A DNA stretch of 64,000 nucleotides from Demequina subtropica (GCF_000971235.1 NZ_BBMB01000011.1:66547-130546), one strand, 5' to 3'. Positions 9,011 to 18,081 are shown, counted from the stretch's first letter. Numbers and translations are program-made. Notes: generated by a model from the sequence alone, not told the origin.

Positions 9011-9816
9011 TGCAGCTCGGACGCGTCGCCCGCATCGTCCTCGGTGCCATCACCCTGGTGGTGCTCGCCCTCATCTACCTGCCGCTCGGGGTGGTGTTCC
9101 TCAACTCGATCAGCACCTCGGAGAGCCTGTCGTGGCCGCCGCCGGGCTTCACCCTCGAGTGGTGGGGGCGCGCGCTCCACAGCACGGGGGCGCTCGAGGC
9201 GCTCGGCACGTCCGTGGTCGTCGGGCTCATCGCCTCCGCGATCGCCCTCGTGCTGGGCACGCTCGCGGCGATGGCCCTCTCGCGCTACCGGTTCTTCGGC
9301 AAGGAGACCGTCAACCTCCTCATCGTGCTGCCGATCGCCCTCCCCGGCATCGTCACCGGTATCGCGCTCAACAACGCCTTCCGCACGCTCATGGGCGTCG
9401 ACCTCGCGATGTGGACGCTCGTGGTCGCGCACGCGACGTTCTGCATCGTGACCGTGTACAACAACGCCTTCGCGCGCCTCAACGCGTCGGGCACGCGCCT
9501 CGAGGAGGCGTCGATGGACCTGGGCGCGGGGCTCTTCACCACGTTCCGGCTGGTGACCTTCCCGCACCTCAAGTCCGCGCTGATGGCCGGCGGCCTGCTC
9601 GCGTTCGCGCTCAGCTTCGACGAGATCATCGTCACCACCTTCACCGCGGGCACCGGGGTCACGACCCTGCCGCTGTGGATCCTGCAGAACATGTTCCGCC
9701 CGTCGCAGGCGCCGGTGGTCGCGGTCATCGCGGTGATCCTCGCGGTCGTGTCGGTGATCCCGCTCGCGATCGCGCAGCGCCTCACGGCCAAGGATGCCGA
9801 GGCCGTGTCGCGCTGA
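9010..9816 (+). CDS. potC: Polyamine-type ABC transporter, permease 2
   Basis: 268 aa; its ATG overlaps the stop of the first permease (TGATG), so the two are translationally coupled. About six spans (for example LVVLALIYLPLGVVFL) and the EAA loop EEASMDLGAGLFTTFRLVTF. It pairs with the preceding permease. Last gene of the importer operon; the next gene has its own metal-type promoter. Confidence 0.87.
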   Translation: MQLGRVARIVLGAITLVVLALIYLPLGVVFLNSISTSESLSWPPPGFTLEWWGRALHSTGALEALGTSVVVGLIASAIALVLGTLAAMALSRYRFFGKETVNLLIVLPIALPGIVTGIALNNAFRTLMGVDLAMWTLVVAHATFCIVTVYNNAFARLNASGTRLEEASMDLGAGLFTTFRLVTFPHLKSALMAGGLLAFALSFDEIIVTTFTAGTGVTTLPLWILQNMFRPSQAPVVAVIAVILAVVSVIPLAIAQRLTAKDAEAVSR

Positions 9817-9854
9817 CCCCGCCGCACCGTCCCGCGACACCCCGGGACCAAGGG

Positions 9855-9885
9855 TTGACCTTCCAGCCCAGGGGAAGGCTTACGG
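9855..9885 (+). promoter_or_regulatory. MerR/CueR-type metal-responsive promoter
   Basis: TTGACC (9855-9860) and TTACGG (9880-9885) are separated by 19 bp, too long for normal recognition, and the spacer carries the dyad CCTTCC-N8-GGAAGG (9859-9878). This matches CueR/copA-type promoters that need a MerR-family activator to twist the DNA. The -10 element (read as TACGGT) ends six bases before the ATG, so the mRNA is probably leaderless. No MerR gene is in the window. Confidence 0.78.
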
Positions 9886-9892
9886 TCGTGCC

Positions 9893-10294
9893 ATGAACGA
9901 CACCACGCTCGCCGGCGGGACCGGCACCGTCATCGACCTCGTCGTCTCGGGGATGACCTGCGACGGCTGCTCCTCGAGCGTGCACGATGCGCTCGTCGCC
10001 CTGCCCGGCGTGCGGTCCGCCTCCGTGGACCACGCGACCGGACGCGCCGTCGTCCTCATCGCCCCGGGGGTCCTCGCGGAGGACTTCGCCTTCGAGGCCG
10101 ATGCCGCGGTGCACGACGCGGGATACACGCTCGAGTCCGCCTCGATCGCCGCGCTGGCGGCCGTCGGCGACGACGCGGGCCTCGAGTCCTGCGGCGGCCA
10201 CTGCGGCTGCGGCTCGGCGCAGGACGCTGCGCCCACCCAGGTCGACAAGGACGCCGGCTGCTGCGGCGGGGGAGCGGGCGGCAGCTGCTGCTGA
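9893..10294 (+). CDS. HMA-domain metallochaperone, CopZ-like, with Cys-rich tail
   Basis: 133 aa. Residues about 11-80 form one heavy-metal-associated domain with the GMTCDGCSSSV metal-binding motif (CxxC). The C-terminal tail has many more cysteines (CGGHCGCGS, then CCGGG and a final SCC), unusual for a plain CopZ and suggesting extra soft-metal binding. The CueR-like promoter immediately upstream points to copper (or Ag/Au) induction. No P-type ATPase is adjacent. Cytosolic; a copper chaperone/sequestration role is inferred. Confidence 0.82.
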   Translation: MNDTTLAGGTGTVIDLVVSGMTCDGCSSSVHDALVALPGVRSASVDHATGRAVVLIAPGVLAEDFAFEADAAVHDAGYTLESASIAALAAVGDDAGLESCGGHCGCGSAQDAAPTQVDKDAGCCGGGAGGSCC

Positions 10295-10331
10295 GCCGCG
10301 CATCGTCCCCGGACACCGGACACGACGAAGA

Positions 10332-10351
10332 CCCCCGCCATGCGGCGGGGG
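10332..10351. terminator. Intrinsic terminator
   Basis: CCCCCGCC pairs with GGCGGGGG around an ATGC loop, between the HMA gene and the convergent tRNA-Ala, ending both transcripts. Confidence 0.75.
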
Positions 10352-10362
10352 CCTTCCGTGTC

Positions 10363-10438
10363 TGGTGGAGCCTAGGGGACTCGAACCCCTAACCCCCTGC
10401 TTGCAAAGCAGGTGCGCTACCAATTGCGCCAAGGCCCC
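10363..10438 (-). tRNA. tRNA-Ala (TGC anticodon)
   Basis: 76 nt including an encoded CCA end. On the reverse strand the acceptor arm is GGGGCCT paired with AGGCTCC and includes the G3:U70 wobble that marks alanine tRNAs. The anticodon loop reads CTTTGCAAG, anticodon TGC. The T-arm GGTTCGAGTCC is standard. Together with tRNA-Ile it forms the pair found near gyrA in actinobacteria. Confidence 0.95.
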
Positions 10439-10453
10439 TCGTGGTCTGCTGGA

Positions 10454-10570
10454 TCAGCGGACCGGGTGGTGGACATCGTCCCACACGTCTCGATCGGAGT
10501 TCTCGGTGATGAGGATGTACGCCACGGCGCCGGCCACGAAGGCGGCTGCCAGGATCAGCGTGCTCTTCAT
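10454..10570 (-). CDS. DLW-39 family small membrane protein
   Basis: 38 aa, between two tRNA genes, with GAGGTGA four bases before the ATG. A single hydrophobic helix (LILAAAFVAGAVAYILI) is followed by a short charged tail with DVWDD, which corresponds to the DLW-type motif of this actinobacterial family of about 39 residues. Position between tRNA-Ile and tRNA-Ala is typical. Function unknown. Confidence 0.85.
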   Translation of the reverse strand: MKSTLILAAAFVAGAVAYILITENSDRDVWDDVHHPVR

Positions 10571-10583
10571 CGAATCACCTCGG

Positions 10584-10657
10584 TGGGCCCAGGAGGACTT
10601 GAACCTCCGACCTCTTCGTTATCAGCGAAGCGCTCTAACCGCCTGAGCTATGGGCCC
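10584..10657 (-). tRNA. tRNA-Ile (GAT anticodon)
   Basis: 74 nt without encoded CCA. Acceptor GGGCCCA pairs perfectly with TGGGCCC; D-arm AGCTCAGGCGGTTAGAGC; anticodon loop CTGATAA gives GAT; T-loop GGTTCAAGTCC. A promoter is seen upstream at 10685-10712, and DLW-39 and tRNA-Ala are probably on the same transcript. Confidence 0.95.
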
Positions 10658-10684
10658 CTCGCGGCATCACTGCCGCGGCGATAA

Positions 10685-10712
10685 ACGATACCGGACGCCA
10701 GCCGCGAAACAA
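10685..10712 (-). promoter_or_regulatory. Promoter of the tRNA-Ile transcript
   Basis: On the reverse strand TTGTTT (10712-10707) and TATCGT (10690-10685) are 16 bp apart and point at the tRNA-Ile 5' end about 28 bases further on. Confidence 0.5.
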
Positions 10713-10720
10713 AATCGCGG

Positions 10721-10734
10721 CCGGCGCAGGCCGG
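10721..10734 (-). terminator. Intrinsic terminator of the DUF3566 gene
   Basis: On the reverse strand CCGGC-CTGC-GCCGG begins just after the stop codon and is followed by CGCGATTTTGTTT, one of the few terminators here with a T-rich tail. Confidence 0.6.
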
Positions 10735-10735
10735 A

Positions 10736-11641
10736 TCAGTCGTCCGTGAGGGTGACGTAGACGCCGCCGACGACGGAGGAGACCACGTTGTAGAGGAACG
10801 CGCCGATGGTCGACAGGGCGGTCAGCAGCACCACGTTGATGACGGCCACGAGCGTCGCCGCCCCCATCACCTTGTTCTGCTGCACGAACTGCATGATGTC
10901 GACCTCGGAGTCGGTCGAGAACAGCTTGACGACCCACTCGTTGACGAGCGTGAAGACGCCCATCTGGTTGAGCACGGTCCACAGCACGAAGACCGCGACC
11001 ACGAACATGATGCCCGCGGCGATCGAGAGCAGGAAGCCGAGCTTGAGCGCCGACCATGGGTCGATGCGCGAGAGCAGCACACGCGCCTTGCGCGGGCCGC
11101 CCTTGGCCGTGGGGGTGCCCAGGTCGTCGCCGGCCTTGAAGCTGTCGGCCGCGCGGCCTGCGAAGTCCTTGACCTTGGCCGCGCCGGCACCGAGCACCGC
11201 GGTGCCGGTGCCGATCGCGCCGTCGCGCCGCGCGGGGGCCTCCGCCGGGGCGGCCGGCGTGGCGGGAGCGGCGGGGGCGGCGGGAACGCCCGTGGGGGCG
11301 AAGGCCTGAGGCTGCGTCGGGCGCACGGTCTGCGGCGCGCTCTGGCGGGGGGCCTGCTGGGGCGCGGCCTGCGGTGCGGCCTGCGGCGCGGCGGGGCGCG
11401 CCGTCGGGATGCCCTCGGGAGCCGTCTGCGGGCGCAGCGCGGTGCGGGTGGGGATCGAGCCCGTCGACGTCGGGGCCGCCGCGGGAGCGGACTGCGAGGT
11501 CGGCGACTGGGTCGACACCGGCGCCTCGGCGCCCACCGGCATGAAGGCGCGGCGCGCCGGGACCTGTCCGGTGGTCGGCTCCGTCGGCCGCGGCGTGTAG
11601 AGGCCGCGGGCCGTCGAGGTGGTGCGGTCGTCCGCGTTCAT
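10736..11641 (-). CDS. DUF3566 membrane protein with long disordered N-terminus
   Basis: 301 aa, ATG at 11641. Residues 1-160 are Pro/Ala/Gln-rich and low complexity (APQAAPQAAP-type repeats), probably disordered and cytosolic. The C-terminal ~130 residues are the DUF3566 core: RVLLSRIDPWSALKLGF, a membrane span, an outside loop, and a second span ending in GGVYVTLTDD. This protein normally sits directly after gyrA and before tRNA-Ile/tRNA-Ala; here about 10 kb separates it from gyrA. Function unknown; a link to cell-envelope growth is only a guess from conservation. Confidence 0.88.
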   Translation of the reverse strand: MNADDRTTSTARGLYTPRPTEPTTGQVPARRAFMPVGAEAPVSTQSPTSQSAPAAAPTSTGSIPTRTALRPQTAPEGIPTARPAAPQAAPQAAPQQAPRQSAPQTVRPTQPQAFAPTGVPAAPAAPATPAAPAEAPARRDGAIGTGTAVLGAGAAKVKDFAGRAADSFKAGDDLGTPTAKGGPRKARVLLSRIDPWSALKLGFLLSIAAGIMFVVAVFVLWTVLNQMGVFTLVNEWVVKLFSTDSEVDIMQFVQQNKVMGAATLVAVINVVLLTALSTIGAFLYNVVSSVVGGVYVTLTDD

Positions 11642-11806
11642 CCATGCTCCCTGTGTTCTGACGCGCTTCCCAGCGGTCCGGTCCGCACGCTCACGCGTGC
11701 GGGCATCATCGTCAAGGGTAACCGAGGCGCGTGCGCAGGTCATTCCCCCTGGTGGTGTGCCGCAGATCCCCTGCCGCAAGCGCCCCAGGTCGGTTAGCGT
11801 GGCCGC

Positions 11807-14146
11807 ATGGCGGCCGTGGCCTCGGATCCGGAGAGCATGTCGACCGCCGCGCGCGCCCTCGCGTTCGCGCGCCGCGTGCCGGGCACGATCGCGGTCACGG
11901 TCGTGATCCTCGCGGTGGGCGCGCTCACCGGCGCGCTGTGGACGTCCGCCGAGTCCAACGGTCTGGTCGACAGGTGGGGCTGGGGGGTCGACGAGTTCTC
12001 CGACGGCCGCTGGCTCAACCTGATCGCCGGGGCCGCGATCGCGCCCGAGCCGTGGATGTACGGCCTGATCCTCGCCGTGTTCTGCGTCGGGGGCGGCTAC
12101 CTCGAGCTGCACTACGGCACGCTCCGGATGCTGCTCGCGGTCCTGGGGACCCATGTGGTCGCGGTGCTGGCGACCGCGGGGCTGCTGCTGGCGCTCGGCG
12201 CCGCGGGGGTCGACTGGGCCGAGGAGCTCGCGCACGTCCCCGACGTGGGCTTCAGCAACGGCGGCTTCGGAGCGCTCGGCGCGGCGACGGCAGGCTTCCC
12301 GTTGCTGTGGCGCCGGCGCGTCCGGCTCGTGGTGTCGCTGTACTGCATCGCGATGATCCTCTACGCCGCCGAGATCTGGGACTTCACCCACGCGACGGCC
12401 TTCCTCACCGGCGTGCTCATCGGCCCCTGGGTGGTGGGTCGCGCACGCGAGAGCGTCGACTGGCGGTTCGGCACGCAGGAGGTGCGCGATGCCGCAGCCA
12501 TCGTCCTCGCGTTCGGGAGCCTCCATCAGCTCCTCACCCGCATCTGGCCCGGCTCGGGCGGGATCCTGGACTTCGGTGGCAGCACGGACGATGCCACCAT
12601 CACCACGCTCGGCCTCGTGGGCAGCGCGGTGGTCTCGCTCGCGTTCGCGTACGCGCTGCACAAGGGCCGTCGGGGCGCGTGGTGGGTCATCGTCGTCCTC
12701 GCGTCCCTCGCCCTCATCGGCGGCTTCTTCGCGGAGCTGACCCCCTCGGTGGTGCTCGACCTGCTGCTCGACGCCGCGCTCGTGGTGCTGCTGGTGGGCT
12801 GGCGGCGCTGCTTCGCGGTGAAGGCGTCGAAGGCCAACCGGCGCCGCGTGTGGCGGCGGGGCCTCATGACCCTGGCGGGCCTCATGACGTTCACGGTCGT
12901 CGCGATCCTGGCGCTCGGCGATCAGATCTCCCCCGCGCCCACGCTCGGCCGTGCGGTCGGCGAGGCGGCCGCTCGCGTGGTCGGCGGCACCACGGGCCTC
13001 GAGGGCACCACCGACCTCGCGCGCACCCTGCTCAGCGCGATCGGGATCGTCTGGTTCATCGCCTTCGCGATCTTCCTGGCCTCGCTGCTGCTCGCGTCGC
13101 GCCAGCACAGCACCGAGGCCGCCGTGCGGGACCGCTACATCGCGCTCCAGCGGGACACACCCGCCATGACGAGCATCGGGTACATGACCCGGTGGGACGG
13201 CATCGACCACTGGATCACCGACGACGGACGCGGGGGCGTCGGCTTCAAGCAGGTCGGCAGCACCGTCATCGTCCTCTCCGATCCCGTGGGCGACGCGGGC
13301 GTCTCCGCGACGCACGCCGAGCTCGCGGACCACTGCCGCTCCCGCGGGTGGCGCCTCGCCTACTTCGCCGTGAGCGAGGACGCGCGGATCGCGCTCGAGG
13401 AGGCGGGCTGGAAGGGCATCCAGGTCGCCGAGGACACGGTCATCCACCTGCCGGAGCTTGCCTTCACCGGCAAGGCCTGGCAGGACGTGCGGTCCGCGAT
13501 CAACCGCGCCAAGCGCGAGGGCGTGACGATGCGCACCGTGCGCTTCGCGGATGCGCCCCGCGGCATGAAGGACCAGCTCGAGGCGATCTCCGCGCAGTGG
13601 GCGGGGGACAAGTCGCTTCCCGAGATGGGCTTCACGCTGGGCGACCTTCACGAGGCGGACGACCCCAACGTCGAGATGCACGTGGCGGTCGACGCGGACG
13701 GCACCGTCCACGGCATGACCAGCTGGCTGCCGGTCTACCGGGACGGCGACGTGGTCGGCTGGACCATCGACATCATGAAGCGCCGGCTCGACGACGGCGT
13801 GATGAGCGGGGTGATGGAGTTCCTCATCGCGCAGTCCGCTGTCGAGTTCAAGGAGGCGGGCTACGAGTTCATCTCGCTGTCCGCCGCGCCGCTCAGCTAC
13901 TCAGGCGAGGTCGAGGGGACCATCGAGCGCCTGCTCGACGTGCTCGCCGACAAGATGGAGCCGTACTACGGCTTCACGAGCCTCGAGCGGTTCAAGGCGA
14001 AGTTCAAGCCCGAGCACCGTCCGCTGTTCCTCATGTACCCGGACGAGGCTCAGCTGCCCGCGATCGCGGCCGCCATCCTGCGCGCCTACCTCCCGGACGC
14101 GACCGCCGCCGACCTGGTGCGCGCGGCGGTGACGCGCCCCGACTGA
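11807..14146 (+). CDS. MprF-like protein: rhomboid-like membrane region plus DUF2156 transferase
   Basis: 779 aa. ATG at 11807 has TAGCGT six bases upstream, suggesting a leaderless mRNA. The N-terminal ~450 residues hold about 10-12 membrane spans; the first part (HYGTLRMLLAVLGTHVVAVL, GFSNGGFGALGA) is rhomboid-like. The last ~330 residues are a cytosolic DUF2156/phosphatidylglycerol lysyltransferase C-terminal domain (GNAT-type fold) with DSVGD-like VLSDPVGD, SAINRAKREGV and GYEFISLSAAPLSY. Such proteins transfer aminoacyl groups from tRNA to membrane lipid, lowering surface charge. Whether it uses lysine or alanine cannot be told. It is monocistronic. Confidence 0.8.
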   Translation: MAAVASDPESMSTAARALAFARRVPGTIAVTVVILAVGALTGALWTSAESNGLVDRWGWGVDEFSDGRWLNLIAGAAIAPEPWMYGLILAVFCVGGGYLELHYGTLRMLLAVLGTHVVAVLATAGLLLALGAAGVDWAEELAHVPDVGFSNGGFGALGAATAGFPLLWRRRVRLVVSLYCIAMILYAAEIWDFTHATAFLTGVLIGPWVVGRARESVDWRFGTQEVRDAAAIVLAFGSLHQLLTRIWPGSGGILDFGGSTDDATITTLGLVGSAVVSLAFAYALHKGRRGAWWVIVVLASLALIGGFFAELTPSVVLDLLLDAALVVLLVGWRRCFAVKASKANRRRVWRRGLMTLAGLMTFTVVAILALGDQISPAPTLGRAVGEAAARVVGGTTGLEGTTDLARTLLSAIGIVWFIAFAIFLASLLLASRQHSTEAAVRDRYIALQRDTPAMTSIGYMTRWDGIDHWITDDGRGGVGFKQVGSTVIVLSDPVGDAGVSATHAELADHCRSRGWRLAYFAVSEDARIALEEAGWKGIQVAEDTVIHLPELAFTGKAWQDVRSAINRAKREGVTMRTVRFADAPRGMKDQLEAISAQWAGDKSLPEMGFTLGDLHEADDPNVEMHVAVDADGTVHGMTSWLPVYRDGDVVGWTIDIMKRRLDDGVMSGVMEFLIAQSAVEFKEAGYEFISLSAAPLSYSGEVEGTIERLLDVLADKMEPYYGFTSLERFKAKFKPEHRPLFLMYPDEAQLPAIAAAILRAYLPDATAADLVRAAVTRPD

Positions 14147-14170
14147 GGCCGTCCGGCATCGTGCTCGCGC

Positions 14171-15682
14171 CTAGTGCCCCGCACCGAGGTGCCCGGACAT
14201 GCGGCCGTGGAACTCGCGCGACGCCTCGTTGAGGCCCACGATCTCCACCTCGATGCCGTGCGTCGCGTACTTGTGCTCGATCGCGTCGAGCGCCGCGACG
14301 GTCGACGCGTCCCACACGTGCGAGTGCGTCATGTCGATGACCACCTTCTCGGGGTCGCCCGCGTAGTCGAACTGGCTGTAGAGGTCGTTCGAGCTCGCGA
14401 AGAACAGCTCGCCGGCCACCGAGTAGCGACGGACCCCCTCCTCGATCGGGCCGCCCGTGACCTCCGCAAGGTGCGCGACGCGGCGCGCGAACAGCACGCT
14501 CGCGAGCAGGACGCCTGCCACCACGCCGTAGGCGAGGTTGTGGGTCACCACCACCACGGCGACGGTGAGCAGCATCACCGAGGTCTCCGAGCGCGGCATG
14601 CGGCGCAGCGTGGACGGGCGGATCGAGTGCCAGTCGAAGGTGGCCCACGAGACGAACAGCATGACCGCGACCAGCGCCGCCATGGGGATCACCGCGACCA
14701 CGTCGCCCAGCAGCAGGATGAGGATCAGCAGGAACACGCCCGCGGACAGCGTCGACAGGCGCGTGCGCGCGCCGCCGGCCTTCACGTTGATCATGGTCTG
14801 GCCGATCATCGCGCAGCCGCCCATCCCGCCGAACATCCCGGTGATGACGTTGGCCGCGCCCTGGCCCCAGGCCTCGCGCGTCTTGTCGGAGTGGGTGTCG
14901 GTGACGTCGTCGACCAGCTTCGCGGTCATGAGCGACTCGAGCAGTCCCACGAGCGCGAGGCCGAGCGCGTAGGGGAGCACGATGCGCAGCGTCTCGAGCG
15001 TCCAGGGCACGTCGGGCACGAACAGCCCGGGCAGCCCCTCAGGCAGCGCCCCCTCGTCACCCACCGTCGGCACCGCGATGCCCGCCCACACGGTGACGAT
15101 GGTGAGCACGATGATCGCGACCAGCGGCGCCGGCACGGCCTTGGTGAGGCGCGGCCACAGGAAGATGATCGCGAGACCCACCGCGACCAGGGCATACACG
15201 GTCCACGGCTTGTCCGTCAGATGGGGCAGCTGCGCCATCGCGATGAGGATCGCGAGCGAGTTCACGAACCCGACCATGACCGAGCGGGGGATGAAGCGCA
15301 TGAGCTTCGCCACGCCCAGCAGCCCGAGCGCCACCTGGATGAGCCCGCCGAGCACCACCGCGAGCACCAGGTAGTCGAGCCCGTGCTCCTTCGCGAGCGG
15401 CGCCACCACGAGCGCGACCGCGGCGGTGGCCGCGGAGATCATCGCGGGACGGCCGCCCAGGAACGCGATCGACACGGCCATGGTGAACGAGGCGAACAGG
15501 CCCACGCGCGGGTCGACGCCCGCGATGATCGAGAAGGAGATCGCCTCGGGGATGAGCGCGAGCGCGACCATGAGGCCGGAGACGAGCTCGATGCGCAGCG
15601 TGCGCGGCTTGAGCGCTGCGCGCCAGGACGATGCGGCGGCGGCCTCGGGCACGCCGGTGGCGGTACGGGCGGCGGTGGGCAT
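14171..15682 (-). CDS. SulP-family anion transporter with STAS domain
   Basis: 503 aa, ATG at 15682 with GGAG five bases upstream. The membrane part starts with TLRIELVSGLMVALALIPEA, followed by GVDPRVGLFASF, the SulP signature region, and about 10-12 spans. A C-terminal STAS domain covers the last ~110 residues (KVVIDMTHSHVWDASTVAAL). Family members take up sulfate, bicarbonate or dicarboxylates; the truncated loop pattern and short N-terminus do not tell which. Convergent with the MprF-like gene only 24 bases away. Confidence 0.87.
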   Translation of the reverse strand: MPTAARTATGVPEAAAASSWRAALKPRTLRIELVSGLMVALALIPEAISFSIIAGVDPRVGLFASFTMAVSIAFLGGRPAMISAATAAVALVVAPLAKEHGLDYLVLAVVLGGLIQVALGLLGVAKLMRFIPRSVMVGFVNSLAILIAMAQLPHLTDKPWTVYALVAVGLAIIFLWPRLTKAVPAPLVAIIVLTIVTVWAGIAVPTVGDEGALPEGLPGLFVPDVPWTLETLRIVLPYALGLALVGLLESLMTAKLVDDVTDTHSDKTREAWGQGAANVITGMFGGMGGCAMIGQTMINVKAGGARTRLSTLSAGVFLLILILLLGDVVAVIPMAALVAVMLFVSWATFDWHSIRPSTLRRMPRSETSVMLLTVAVVVVTHNLAYGVVAGVLLASVLFARRVAHLAEVTGGPIEEGVRRYSVAGELFFASSNDLYSQFDYAGDPEKVVIDMTHSHVWDASTVAALDAIEHKYATHGIEVEIVGLNEASREFHGRMSGHLGAGH

Positions 15683-15779
15683 GGGGACTCCGTCCGGGCA
15701 GGTGCGGGCGCGCGGCGGCACCGCGTGCGAGGAAGGGGAGGCCGGCATCGGCCGCCACCAGGGTACCCGGCGCCCCTCG

Positions 15780-15899
15780 CGCGGCTCCGCCACACGGATT
15801 CGCGGCTCCGCCACACGCCGCTCGGCGTGTCGTCGGCGTGTCGGGTCGATCAAGGCCCGGATCGACCGGTCGGGCCGTCGCCTGTGTGGCGGAGCCGCG
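15780..15899. repeat. Short repeat element: two direct and one inverted copy of a 16-mer
   Basis: CGCGGCTCCGCCACAC occurs at 15780-15795 and 15801-15816, and its exact reverse complement at 15884-15899. Between them lie shorter dyads (CGGCGTGTCG repeated; GATCAAGGCCCGGATCGACC). The 120 bp could fold into a long hairpin. It fills the gap between the SulP gene and the catalase terminator. It resembles a small palindromic repeat element; copy number elsewhere is unknown. Confidence 0.6.
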
Positions 15900-15907
15900 G
15901 GGCATGA

Positions 15908-15944
15908 CGAAGGCCCGGACCCCGCGAGGGGATCCGGGCCTTCG
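15908..15944 (-). terminator. Intrinsic terminator of the catalase gene
   Basis: CGAAGGCCCGGA pairs with TCCGGGCCTTCG, extended by CCCC/GGGG around GCGA with one bulged A. It lies 10 bases past the catalase stop. Confidence 0.8.
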
Positions 15945-15953
15945 GGGGACTGC

Positions 15954-17468
15954 TTAGACCGTCACGGGCTCCACGCCGGTGCCGGGCTCGCCGGCCTCCA
16001 CGGGCGCCTCGCCCGAGAGGTTCGCGCGGAGCTTGGCGCCGAGGTCGGCGTCGACGTTGGTCCAGTACTGGATCGCACGCTCGCGGATCTCGTCCGACTT
16101 CACCGCGCCGACGTGGCCGGTGATCTGCTCGAGGATGTGCGCCTTGCCCGCGTCGTCGAAGACCTCGCGGTACATGGTGCCGGCCTGACCGAAGTCGTCG
16201 TCCTCGGCGTGCAGGGTCGCGGCGGCGCGGACCATCTCGCCGTCCGACTCCCAGTTGCCCGCGTCACCGGCACGGGCGGCGTCGGCGTGCGCGCCGCCCT
16301 TGCTGTTCGGCGCGTACACGGGGGTGTCGGGCGAGGCGAACGAGTAGCGCATCGCGCCGTCCTTGGCGTACGAGTGACCGTTCGCGTCCGCGGCGTGCGG
16401 GGAGTTGACCGGCAGGTCGGCGTGGTTGGTGCCCACGCGGTAGCGGTGCGCGTCCGCGTAGGAGAAGATGCGCGCCATCAGCATCTTGTCGGGCGACGCG
16501 CCGATGCCGGGGACGAAGTTCGAGGGGGCGAAGGTCGCCTGCTCGATCTGCGCGAAGTAGTTCTCGGGGTTCTTGTTGAGCTCCATGACGCCCACGGGGA
16601 TGAGCGGGTAGTCGCCGTGCGGCCACACCTTGGTGAGGTCGAACGGGTTGAAGCGGTAGGTCTTGGCGTCCTCGTAGGGCATGACCTGCACGTAGAGGTC
16701 CCAGCGCGGGAAGTCGCCGGCCTCGATGTGCTCGTAGAGGTCGCGGATGTGGATGTCGCCGTCCGAGCCGGCGAGCTGGCCCGCCTCCTCGATGGTGAGA
16801 CCGTGGACGCCCTGCTGGCTCTTGAAGTGGTACTTCACCCAGAAGCGCTCGCCCTCGGCGTTGATCCACTGGTACGTGTGCGAGCCGTAGCCCTGCATCT
16901 CGCGCCACGAGCGGGGGAGGCCGCGCTCACCCATGAGCCACGTGACCTGGTGCGCCGACTCGGGCTGAAGGGTCCAGAAGTCCCACTGCATGTCGTTGTC
17001 GCGCAGGTGCGAGCCGGGGAGGCGCTTCTGCGAACGGATGAAGTCGGGGAACTTGATGCCGTCGCGGATGAAGAACACCGGGGTGTTGTTGCCCACGAGG
17101 TCGTAGTTGCCCTCGGTCGTGTAGAACTTCAGCGCGAAGCCGCGGGGGTCGCGCCAGGTGTCGGGCGAGCCGTGCTCGCCGGCCACCGACGAGAAGCGCG
17201 CGAGCATCTCGGTCTGGACGCCGTCCTGGAAGAGCGCGGCACGCGTGTACTTCGCGATCTCCGGGTTGGTGGTGGTGAACGTGCCGAAGGCGCCGCCGCC
17301 CTTGGCGTGCACCACGCGCTCCGGGACCCGCTCACGGTTGAACTGCGCGAGCTTCTCGACCAGGTAGTGGTCGGTCAGCGCGGTGACGCCGTTGTTGCCC
17401 ACGGTCAGCGAGTGCTGGTCCGAGGCGACGGGGGCGCCGGCGTTGGTGGTCGTGAACTTCTCCGACAT
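15954..17468 (-). CDS. katA: Monofunctional haem catalase
   Basis: 504 aa, the size of clade 3 small-subunit catalases. It has the proximal active-site region [20 protein letters not shown] with the distal His, the Asn in the [20 protein letters not shown] region, and the haem-ligand Tyr in [14 protein letters not shown]. It breaks down hydrogen peroxide in the cytosol. AGGAGG precedes the ATG. It is 27 bases downstream of a Fur-family gene on the same strand, the classic furA-kat pairing, and should be induced when that regulator is oxidised. Confidence 0.96.
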   Translation of the reverse strand: MSEKFTTTNAGAPVASDQHSLTVGNNGVTALTDHYLVEKLAQFNRERVPERVVHAKGGGAFGTFTTTNPEIAKYTRAALFQDGVQTEMLARFSSVAGEHGSPDTWRDPRGFALKFYTTEGNYDLVGNNTPVFFIRDGIKFPDFIRSQKRLPGSHLRDNDMQWDFWTLQPESAHQVTWLMGERGLPRSWREMQGYGSHTYQWINAEGERFWVKYHFKSQQGVHGLTIEEAGQLAGSDGDIHIRDLYEHIEAGDFPRWDLYVQVMPYEDAKTYRFNPFDLTKVWPHGDYPLIPVGVMELNKNPENYFAQIEQATFAPSNFVPGIGASPDKMLMARIFSYADAHRYRVGTNHADLPVNSPHAADANGHSYAKDGAMRYSFASPDTPVYAPNSKGGAHADAARAGDAGNWESDGEMVRAAATLHAEDDDFGQAGTMYREVFDDAGKAHILEQITGHVGAVKSDEIRERAIQYWTNVDADLGAKLRANLSGEAPVEAGEPGTGVEPVTV

Positions 17469-17495
17469 GGAGGTCCTCCTAGGAAGTGGTGACGT

Positions 17496-17951
17496 TCAGG
17501 TGGTGACGGGGACGGGGTCCGACGCGGTGACCAGATCGGCCTGGCAGTCCGTGCAGAGGCCCCAGAAGGTGACCTCGGCCTCGCTGAGCACGAAGCCATG
17601 GTCGTCGTCCGGGGTCAGGCACGGGGCATGACCGATCACGCAGTCCACATCGGTGATCGCGCCGCAGCGCGTGCACACGAGGTGGTGGTGGTTGTCGCCC
17701 ACACGGAGCTCGTACCGCGCCGGGTGGTCGCCCGGCTCGATCGAGCGGGTGAGCCCACTGCCGGTGAGATCGCGCAGGACGTTGTAAACGGTCTGGAGGG
17801 ACACATCGGGCAGCGTCTGCGCCACCTTGGCGTGGATCGCGTCGGCCGAGGCGTGCGGCAGGCCCCTGAGGGCCTCGATGACCGCACGTCGCGGCTCGGT
17901 GACGCGCAGGCCTGCCCCACGGAGCAGGTCGGTGGCGTCGCTGAGGTTCAT
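17496..17951 (-). CDS. Fur-family peroxide/iron regulator upstream of katA
   Basis: 151 aa from ATG 17951; an in-frame ATG at 17963 would add MLSR. The winged helix (LRVTEPRRAVIEAL, VSLQTVYNVLRDL) is followed by the metal-binding dimerisation domain with HHHLVCTRCGAI and a second CxxC (CTDCQAD), the structural zinc site. Pairing with katA and the A/T-rich dyad just upstream suggests a FurA/CatR-type autoregulated repressor that senses peroxide. Confidence 0.9.
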   Translation of the reverse strand: MNLSDATDLLRGAGLRVTEPRRAVIEALRGLPHASADAIHAKVAQTLPDVSLQTVYNVLRDLTGSGLTRSIEPGDHPARYELRVGDNHHHLVCTRCGAITDVDCVIGHAPCLTPDDDHGFVLSEAEVTFWGLCTDCQADLVTASDPVPVTT

Positions 17952-17973
17952 ACGGGACAGCATACGGACTTTT

Positions 17974-17988
17974 TTTGAATGACTCAAA
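17974..17988. promoter_or_regulatory. Fur/CatR-type operator
   Basis: TTTGA-ATGAC-TCAAA, an A/T-rich inverted repeat in a GC-rich region, 23-37 bases upstream of the Fur gene start. It is the obvious autoregulatory site for the furA-katA operon. Confidence 0.6.
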
Positions 17989-18081
17989 TGAAAGTTCCTG
18001 TGCCGCACCCACACACCCCCAACGAGCGCGGCCCAGCCCGCGATCCCATGATGGAGGGGTGACCAAGTACCCCCAGGTGTG

